The notes under the pieces: model-generated
Database searches by the model: none
The model's input: only the letters and a program-made list of their open reading frames with translations
What the model was told of the DNA's origin: nothing
Source of the DNA: Bacteroidota bacterium
GTDB taxonomy: Bacteria > Bacteroidota > Bacteroidia > UKL13-3
Direction: 5' to 3'
Length of the DNA: 12,164 nucleotides
Assembly: GCA_018883485.1 (NCBI GenBank)
Contig: VEQB01000037.1
Coordinates: 1 to 12,164 of the forward strand
Made by a program: the position numbers and the translations under genes
Part shown: positions 7,334 to 12,164 of the stretch, piece by piece
Position numbering within the stretch: the stretch's first letter is position 1
How the letters are laid out: every line of letters begins with the position of its first letter

Positions 7334-8008
7334 ATGAAAGCCAAATTGATAAACCTTGCGCTATTTAGTGTTGCCATGGCTATGCTAGAATCTGCAGTTG
7401 TCATCTATTTACGGGCCTTGTATTATCCAAGTGGCTTCAAATTCCCAATAGAAACATTAGGTTCAACCATTCTTATTACAGAATTGTTTAGAGAACTTGC
7501 AACTATAATTATGTTGGGCAGTATTGGCTACATGAATGGCGAAACCAAAACAGAACGCTTTACTGCCTTCTTATTTAGCTTTGGCATTTGGGATATATTT
7601 TATTACGTATTTTTAAAGGTATTCTTAAACTGGCCAGCAAGCATTTTAGATTGGGACCTACTCTTTTTGTTGCCTGTACCATGGATTGGACCTGTACTTG
7701 CACCTTGCTTGGTTTCGGCAAGTTTTATAGGCCTGCATCTTCTAGTATTATTCAAAAAGCAAAAAGGAATAAACCTTACATTGCATAAAACCTTTTGGAC
7801 GCTAAGTTTCCTGGGATTTGCAGTAATGCTCTATACTTTTATGGCAGATTCAACTGCAATTTTAATTGAGATTTATAAAAGCGATGTCGATTTTGATTTG
7901 CTTTCTGGTATTAGAACCTTGATTCCCAAAAGCTTTAATTGGCCAATATTTTTACTTGGCGAAATCGTATTTTTAGGAGGTATAAGCACACTGCAAAAAA
8001 TTAAATAA
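7334..8008 (+). CDS. Membrane protein of unknown function
   Basis: A 224-residue membrane protein. I prefer ATG 7334, four bases after the upstream stop, because MKAKLINLALF begins directly with a basic residue pair and the first membrane helix; a start at 7307 would add nine polar residues and overlap the previous gene by 23 bases. Hydrophobic segments lie near 6-28, 50-67, 76-96, 108-138, 155-180 and 203-219. The segment FGIWDIFYYVFLK (83-95) and LLFLLPVPWIGPVLAP (109-124) look like conserved in-membrane motifs rather than plain hydrophobic filler, with acidic, aromatic and proline residues. I have seen similar blocks in uncharacterised Bacteroidetes proteins but cannot name a function. It belongs to the operon that starts at 4287. 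Confidence 0.8.
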   Translation: MKAKLINLALFSVAMAMLESAVVIYLRALYYPSGFKFPIETLGSTILITELFRELATIIMLGSIGYMNGETKTERFTAFLFSFGIWDIFYYVFLKVFLNWPASILDWDLLFLLPVPWIGPVLAPCLVSASFIGLHLLVLFKKQKGINLTLHKTFWTLSFLGFAVMLYTFMADSTAILIEIYKSDVDFDLLSGIRTLIPKSFNWPIFLLGEIVFLGGISTLQKIK

Positions 8009-8030
8009 TTAAAACATTAATTCTTTTAAA

Positions 8031-8414
8031 ATGAACCTATTGCACTCAAAAATTGAAACATCAAAGGCAAGCAAATTGGTACTTGAACTTTTAATAGTAA
8101 TTGCATTAATAAGTGTTATTGAAAGCATTGCAACTAACTGGGACGAAGCAGCCTATAAAAAGGAATTCCGCAATGCATTGGCTCGAGGGTATGGCGCTGA
8201 TGACATTCCTGAACCAGGTTATGAATTAGCTGCTCTTTTCCTATGTTTTATTTATTATTTTATATGGTACTTTAGAATGCTCATTATTACAAAAACAAAC
8301 ACGGTTGAAACCTTAAAATTTGAGTGGATGGACAAGTTGCTATTTGTTGCTTCAATACCAATTTTTTTATTGATACTATTTATTATATCTGTTTTGGTGT
8401 TATTAACAACATAA
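8031..8414 (+). CDS. Small three-helix membrane protein, last gene of the operon
   Basis: A 127-residue protein with hydrophobic segments near 16-34, 66-87 and 102-126. Between the first two lies a soluble loop (35-65) with charged residues and the sequence YGADDIPEPGYE. The C-terminus is hydrophobic to the end. I do not recognise a family. The gene follows its neighbour by 22 bases, and its ATG is directly preceded by TTCTTTTAAA, the same leader type as at 4287 and 5286 but without the inverted repeat. The next gene is convergent, so this is the end of the operon. The start is supported by the good N-terminus and lack of an alternative. It is a plausible accessory subunit of the other membrane proteins, by context only. 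Confidence 0.75.
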   Translation: MNLLHSKIETSKASKLVLELLIVIALISVIESIATNWDEAAYKKEFRNALARGYGADDIPEPGYELAALFLCFIYYFIWYFRMLIITKTNTVETLKFEWMDKLLFVASIPIFLLILFIISVLVLLTT

Positions 8415-8472
8415 CAAAATGAGAACAATAAGGATTAGCCGAAAAGCAAAAATACTTTTTCAAAACAAAAGC

Positions 8473-9129
8473 TCACTTTACTTGCAATATTTCTTCTGAA
8501 ACTTCGAAATCTAATATCTTAACCCCCAAAAACATTTGATAAAAACCAATGCCTAATATAGCATGAGAAACATTTAAGAGATAAAGCGTTTCTTCCGTCT
8601 TATCTTTAAATAGAAACACCACACCAGAAAGCATAACAAAGCTTAAGCCTGTTAATAACCACTTACTTCCTTTTATTGCCTCTTGGGAGGCTTTATAAGT
8701 TACCAAGATAAGGTGTGAAGTTGCCAACCCAAAGCTTATAGCTACCAATAAAAAATTTGGAACAAGTATTCTATAAGTGAGCATAATAATAAATTGACCC
8801 ATTACCAAAATCATGAAATTCTTTTTTTGCTGTTCATTTTTACACCAAATATCCAAGCTTCCCCATTGCAAAAATGAAACGCTAAAAATGGAAAACACAT
8901 GAGAGAAGAACCAAAGAGAACTTGCAGTTTCATTTGTAGGCACTAAATAGTAACCATGGTAAAAACCACCAGCAATTAAAGACAGTCCGCTAAACATAAA
9001 AAATAAACTAATGCCTAGTTTCTGTTTACCCTGTAGATGAATAATCCTATAAGACCAAAACAAACAAGTTAAACCAAGTAGTAAATTAACCAGCATGGTT
9101 TGAGGATAAAGCGCTTCAAAAAAATTCAC
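8473..9129 (-). CDS. Seven-helix membrane protein of unknown function, downstream of murI
   Basis: A 218-residue protein with about seven hydrophobic segments, near 12-32, 38-58, 71-95, 104-122, 125-146, 156-174 and 180-204. Histidines sit in or at the edge of several of them: His58 in GGFYHGYY, His77, His139 and His189 in NVSHAILGIGFY. That pattern loosely recalls seven-helix hydrolase-like families (the ceramidase/CREST fold), but the spacing does not give a firm match and I do not claim activity. The start is GTG at 9127-9129. An in-frame TAG lies directly upstream (9130-9132), so translation cannot begin earlier; ATG at 9096 is an alternative that would remove 11 residues. It lies six bases after the murI stop and is probably co-transcribed with murI. 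The gene on the other side is convergent. Confidence 0.75.
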   Translation of the reverse strand: MNFFEALYPQTMLVNLLLGLTCLFWSYRIIHLQGKQKLGISLFFMFSGLSLIAGGFYHGYYLVPTNETASSLWFFSHVFSIFSVSFLQWGSLDIWCKNEQQKKNFMILVMGQFIIMLTYRILVPNFLLVAISFGLATSHLILVTYKASQEAIKGSKWLLTGLSFVMLSGVVFLFKDKTEETLYLLNVSHAILGIGFYQMFLGVKILDFEVSEEILQVK

Positions 9130-9135
9130 CTAAGG

Positions 9136-9972
9136 CTAGTCCTCCCAAATATTAAATTGTTTCAACTTCACTTTCTCATCAAAGAAAATCTTACTACTCT
9201 CTTCAAAACTCTGGGTATAATCACTTACATAAAATTGCCTATCAGCTTTACCTAGACCAAACTTAGTTCCAGGATTTAATAGTCCATGCTTCTCCAAAAC
9301 CGTTTTAACATATTGGGCTACAACTTCACTGCTATCTACCACTGCAACTTTTTTCCCATAAAACTTTTGAATCTCGTTCTTAATAAGCGGATAATGTGTG
9401 CAGCCTAAAATTAAGGCATCAATAGTGTTTAATTTAGATTTAGAGAGATAAGAATTAATAATGGTCTGACTAATTTTATTATTATAAAAACCCTCTTCAA
9501 TCATTGGGGCTAAAAGCGGAGTAGCTAATTGAACTACATCTGTTACAGAATCTAACCGTGCTATGCGTTTGGCATACACATTAGAACTCACCGTTCGTTT
9601 AGTTGCAATTACCCCAATTTTCTTGCGGTAAAAATGCTTCACTACATAATCAGCGGCTGGGTCAATTACATTTACAATAAGGTCTTTCATGCCGGTATGT
9701 TTAACTACAGCCTTATAACCTGCGGCAGAAGCCGTATTGCAGGCAATTACTATCATTTTGCAATTTTTATATTTTAAAAATTCTGCAATTTTTATGGAGT
9801 AATGCTTAATGGCATCGGCACTTTTCTCGCCATAGGGCATGTGTGCGGTATCTCCAAAATAGATAATTTTCTCATTGGGCAAAAGCTTGGTAATGGCTTT
9901 GGCCACGGTTAATCCGCCAATTCCAGAATCAAAAATACCTATTGGTTGAGCTGGTTTTACTAGGGTTGTCAT
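9136..9972 (-). CDS. murI: Glutamate racemase
   Basis: This cytoplasmic, cofactor-independent enzyme interconverts L- and D-glutamate, supplying D-glutamate for the peptidoglycan stem peptide. The three family motifs are present: IGIFDSGIGGLTV (11-23) with Asp15 and Ser16, the first catalytic cysteine Cys78 in VIACNTASA, and the second, Cys191, in LGCTHYPL. The substrate-contact block GDTAHMPYGEKS (40-51) is also intact. At 278 residues it has the usual length. The gene follows the skp pair in the same direction, an order common in Bacteroidetes, but a strong hairpin terminator lies between them. It therefore probably uses a promoter in 9973-10030, where I see no clean consensus, or relies on read-through. 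Confidence 0.95.
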   Translation of the reverse strand: MTTLVKPAQPIGIFDSGIGGLTVAKAITKLLPNEKIIYFGDTAHMPYGEKSADAIKHYSIKIAEFLKYKNCKMIVIACNTASAAGYKAVVKHTGMKDLIVNVIDPAADYVVKHFYRKKIGVIATKRTVSSNVYAKRIARLDSVTDVVQLATPLLAPMIEEGFYNNKISQTIINSYLSKSKLNTIDALILGCTHYPLIKNEIQKFYGKKVAVVDSSEVVAQYVKTVLEKHGLLNPGTKFGLGKADRQFYVSDYTQSFEESSKIFFDEKVKLKQFNIWED

Positions 9973-10030
9973 CTAGTGGCAATATAGTAAAAAAGTGGAA
10001 GTAGCAAAAAGCGGCAATTTGTATACAAAA

Positions 10031-10062
10031 AAGCGGCTGCTCCAAACAAGGAACAGCCGCTT
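10031..10062 (-). terminator. Rho-independent terminator after the second skp gene
   Basis: AAGCGGCTGCTCC (10031-10043) and GGAACAGCCGCTT (10050-10062) form a 13-base-pair stem with one mismatch and a six-base loop. On the minus strand the stem is followed by a run of six T, counting the end of the stem, then GTATAC. It sits 18 bases beyond the stop of the skp gene at 10081 and insulates bamA-skp-skp transcription from murI. On the plus strand the trailing sequence is not T-rich enough to be convincing. Confidence 0.85.
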
Positions 10063-10080
10063 CTCAAATTTATTTACAAA

Positions 10081-10593
10081 TTAAATAATACCTAACTTTT
10101 TCTTAACTTGTGCTAATACATTATCACCATCTGGCTTATACAAAAATCCAGCTACGCTGCTATCCATGATATATGAATAACCGCCTTCTTTGGCAACTTG
10201 TGCAATAGCTCCTTTGGCTTTTTCAATAATTGGCTTCAACAATTCTGCCTCTTTCTTACGAATATTTTCTTGAGCGCTTTGTTGAAAATCTTGAATTCGT
10301 GTTTGCATGTCTTGCAATTCTTGTTGCTTCACATTACGAATGGCTTCAGGCATGGTTTTCTCACCTTTTTGAAAATCGGCAACTTTCTTCTGAAATTCAT
10401 CACTCATTTTCTTTAATTCATCTTCAAGTGATTTTCCAAAAGCTTCCATATCTGTATTGGCCTTTTTGTATTCTGGCATTAACTGCATTAGCTCTTGCAA
10501 GTCTACATATCCAATTTTCTGGGCATTGGCGGTGCTTCCCGCTAATAATAACATAGCAAAAAAAGCTACTAGGGTTCTAAACATGTTCTTCAT
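10081..10593 (-). CDS. skp: OmpH/Skp-family periplasmic chaperone (second copy)
   Basis: A 170-residue periplasmic protein that should hold unfolded outer-membrane proteins on their way to BamA. A signal peptide covers about residues 1-24, with cleavage after STANA before QKIGYVDLQELMQLMPEY, the usual N-terminus of this family in Bacteroidetes. Residues about 45-130 are a long charged helical hairpin rich in Lys, Glu and Gln (the tentacle). The C-terminus returns to the body with YIMDSSVAGFLYKPDGDNV and ends KKLGII. The length is typical. It follows its paralogue by 46 bases and is the last gene before the terminator at 10031-10062. Skp acts as a trimer in characterised bacteria; the same is assumed here. 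Confidence 0.9.
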   Translation of the reverse strand: MKNMFRTLVAFFAMLLLAGSTANAQKIGYVDLQELMQLMPEYKKANTDMEAFGKSLEDELKKMSDEFQKKVADFQKGEKTMPEAIRNVKQQELQDMQTRIQDFQQSAQENIRKKEAELLKPIIEKAKGAIAQVAKEGGYSYIMDSSVAGFLYKPDGDNVLAQVKKKLGII

Positions 10594-10639
10594 TTTTATT
10601 CTTATTTGTTATTTATTTTACTTCTCTAAAATCGTGCCA

Positions 10640-11224
10640 TTACTTTTTTCCCGGGCTGGGCTTTGCGCCCCCACTTCCTCCTCCACTACCGCCTTCTTTG
10701 TTCTTGGTAACATTAACACCCAACTCTGCCAAAACCTCGTCGCTCTTATCATATTTGGCATTACTGTACATCATTATCACCTCCCCACCCTTGGCAAATA
10801 TAAAGTCTAAGGCACTTTGTTTTGCAATTTTTTGACACGCATCAAAAACTTTATCTTGAATAGGCTTAATTAATTCTTGACGCTTTTTAAACAATTCACC
10901 TTCATAGCCAAACTTCTTATTCATAAAATCTTTTAACTCAGTCTCTTTTGCTTTTATTTCGGCTTCTTTCTTTTTCTTTAACTCTTCTGTTAACAAAACT
11001 TGCTCAGCTTGATATTCTTTCTGCAATTTTTCTACCTCGAGCTTCATACCCTCAGCCTCTTTTTGCCAATTTTCTGCAATAAGGTCTAATTGTTTCTGTG
11101 CCGACCTGTAATCTGGCAACATATCTAGGATATACTCGGTATCTACATAAGCAAAACGCTGCGCTGCAGTTTTGTTTATGGTAAATATACTCAATGCAAG
11201 TAAAATAAAGACTATTTTTTTCAT
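10640..11224 (-). CDS. skp: OmpH/Skp-family periplasmic chaperone (first copy, Gly/Ser-rich tail)
   Basis: A 194-residue relative of the protein at 10081-10593, counted from ATG 11224 (MKKIVFILLALS); ATG 11230 would add Met-His. A signal peptide ends around TAA before QRFAYVDTEYILDMLPDY. A long Lys/Glu-rich coiled-coil arm spans roughly 35-125, followed by the C-terminal body strands (SALDFIFAKGGEVIMMY). The last 19 or so residues, KEGGSGGGSGGAKPSPGKK, are a flexible low-complexity tail absent from the second copy. The gene starts 12 bases after the bamA stop, so it is co-transcribed with bamA, the machine it serves. The two copies are clearly diverged, not a recent duplication, which suggests different clients or mixed trimers. 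Confidence 0.9.
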   Translation of the reverse strand: MKKIVFILLALSIFTINKTAAQRFAYVDTEYILDMLPDYRSAQKQLDLIAENWQKEAEGMKLEVEKLQKEYQAEQVLLTEELKKKKEAEIKAKETELKDFMNKKFGYEGELFKKRQELIKPIQDKVFDACQKIAKQSALDFIFAKGGEVIMMYSNAKYDKSDEVLAELGVNVTKNKEGGSGGGSGGAKPSPGKK

Positions 11225-11236
11225 GTGCATTTTATT

Positions 11237-12164
11237 TTAGAATTGTTGTCCTAACAAGAAGTGAAAATTGCCGCCATTTATAGCTGCCGGATTTGGATGA
11301 TTTGGCGGCAGGTCTATACCCCAACCATAATCTAAACCTATCATACCAAACATAGGCAAGAAAATTCTAACTCCCACGCCATAGGACCTATTTACTTCGA
11401 ATGGATTAAATTTACGTGCTTCTAACCAAGTGCCACCTGCTTCTGCAAATACCAGCGGAAATACGGTAGCTTGTGGATTTAAAGAAATAGGATACCTCAA
11501 TTCCATAGTATACCGGTTGTATATGGTAGCTCCCGTTTGCTGAAATTGGCCAGTAATAGGATTCACGGTAAATGGAGTTAAAGAATTATCCTGGTACCCG
11601 CGTAAAGCTATCAACTCCCTGCCATCTAAACTAAAACCAGTTAATCCAGAACCTCCTACCCAAAATCTCTCAAACGGCGTTACATCCATTTTGTTATTGT
11701 AAGAACCTAGGAAACCAAAGTTTAAGCGGGTCATTAATACCAAAGGTCTTTTGTTTCCTGCCAACTTATTAAACCAAGTAGCATCAAACTTCCACTTATA
11801 AAACTCCAACCATTTGGTATTGGGAATTCTATCTTGGTCGCTGTAATTTTTGCCATTCATGTAAGAATAAGGTGGGGTAAATTGAAAGCTCAATGCAATA
11901 TTGGAACCACTTCTTGGGTAAATAGGCTGATCTGTTGAATTTCTTCCTAAGATTACTCTAAAACTTAAGTTATTGGATTTACCATTTGGAATGGTGGCAA
12001 AGAAAATATTTCCCGCACCATCCGGATCATTGTTATATAACTGATAACTGATTTGGTATTGAATGGTAAAAAAATCATCTGGCCAGCGCAAACGCCTACC
12101 TAAGCCCAAAGTTGCTCCTGTAGTATATAAACCAGATCTTAATTCACCTTGTCTACCATTAGAT
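11237..12164 (-). CDS. bamA: BamA/Omp85 outer-membrane assembly factor, C-terminal barrel (partial)
   Basis: The frame is open from the right edge to TAA at 11237-11239, about 308 residues of the C-terminal beta-barrel. The POTRA domains lie beyond the window; the leucine codon TTG near 12109 is internal, not a start. The fragment shows alternating barrel-strand patterns, the conserved loop-6 motif as LRGY (in LIALRGYQDNS; the family consensus is VRGF/Y), the strand NRYTMELRYPIS, the block FAEAGGTW, and a last strand ending FHFLLGQQF with the terminal phenylalanine expected of Bam substrates. YGVGVRIFLPMFGMIGLDYG is also typical of BamA. BamA folds and inserts outer-membrane proteins. The two Skp-like chaperones immediately downstream strengthen the call over the related TamA. 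Confidence 0.92.
   Translation of the reverse strand, partial: SNGRQGELRSGLYTTGATLGLGRRLRWPDDFFTIQYQISYQLYNNDPDGAGNIFFATIPNGKSNNLSFRVILGRNSTDQPIYPRSGSNIALSFQFTPPYSYMNGKNYSDQDRIPNTKWLEFYKWKFDATWFNKLAGNKRPLVLMTRLNFGFLGSYNNKMDVTPFERFWVGGSGLTGFSLDGRELIALRGYQDNSLTPFTVNPITGQFQQTGATIYNRYTMELRYPISLNPQATVFPLVFAEAGGTWLEARKFNPFEVNRSYGVGVRIFLPMFGMIGLDYGWGIDLPPNHPNPAAINGGNFHFLLGQQF

Noticed and set aside
8415..8472. Possible bidirectional terminator between convergent genes
   Set aside because: The sequence is A/T-rich with runs of A and T, but I could not find a stem of more than about five pairs.
8419..8499. Short 26-codon plus-strand ORF after the last operon gene
   Set aside because: It overlaps the 3' end of the convergent gene at 8473, has no ribosome-binding signal and no recognisable sequence.
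9973..10030. Search for a murI promoter
   Set aside because: TATATTG and CTTTTTG are present on the minus strand but neither fits TAnnTTTG with a TTG at about 19 bases, so no promoter is called.

Overview
The window looks like a chromosome segment from a low-GC member of the Bacteroidota (Bacteroidetes). The evidence is a TonB-dependent receptor tail, the gene order bamA, skp, skp, murI, an ORF6N-domain protein, a small winged-helix regulator of the HTH_34 type with a DUF4173-type membrane protein, A/T-rich leaders with almost no Shine-Dalgarno sequences, and two matches to the Bacteroidetes promoter (TTG, 19 bases, TAnnTTTG). I cannot place it below phylum level with confidence.

Layout, left to right. 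(1) 1-344: the 3' end of a TonB-dependent outer-membrane receptor gene. (2) 361-3278: two closely spaced metabolic genes, ornithine aminotransferase (rocD) and formate-tetrahydrofolate ligase (fhs). Their likely promoter lies inside the receptor's 3' end and would give an almost leaderless rocD mRNA. (3) 3315-4200: a decayed patch on the minus strand. It holds an ORF6N DNA-binding protein broken by a one-base frameshift and, further right, what looks like the C-terminal remnant of another gene. (4) 4236-8414: a six-gene plus-strand cluster. It encodes a six-helix membrane protein, a 100-residue winged-helix regulator, and four more membrane proteins, the largest resembling DUF4173/DUF4153. (5) 8473-12164, minus strand: bamA (3' part), two skp/ompH chaperone genes, a strong terminator, murI (glutamate racemase) and a seven-helix membrane protein of unknown function.

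The best candidate for an undescribed system is region 4. A near-identical 26-base element, containing the inverted repeat CTTTG-N5-CAAAG, sits directly before the first gene and again before the third. In the first copy the left arm of the repeat is the TTTG of the promoter's -7 element. The simplest model is that the small winged-helix protein binds both copies, blocks the promoter, and so controls its own operon of membrane proteins. The signal it senses and the job of the membrane proteins are unknown.

Region 5 is ordinary envelope biogenesis. BamA inserts outer-membrane proteins, the two Skp-like chaperones escort them through the periplasm, and MurI supplies D-glutamate for peptidoglycan.
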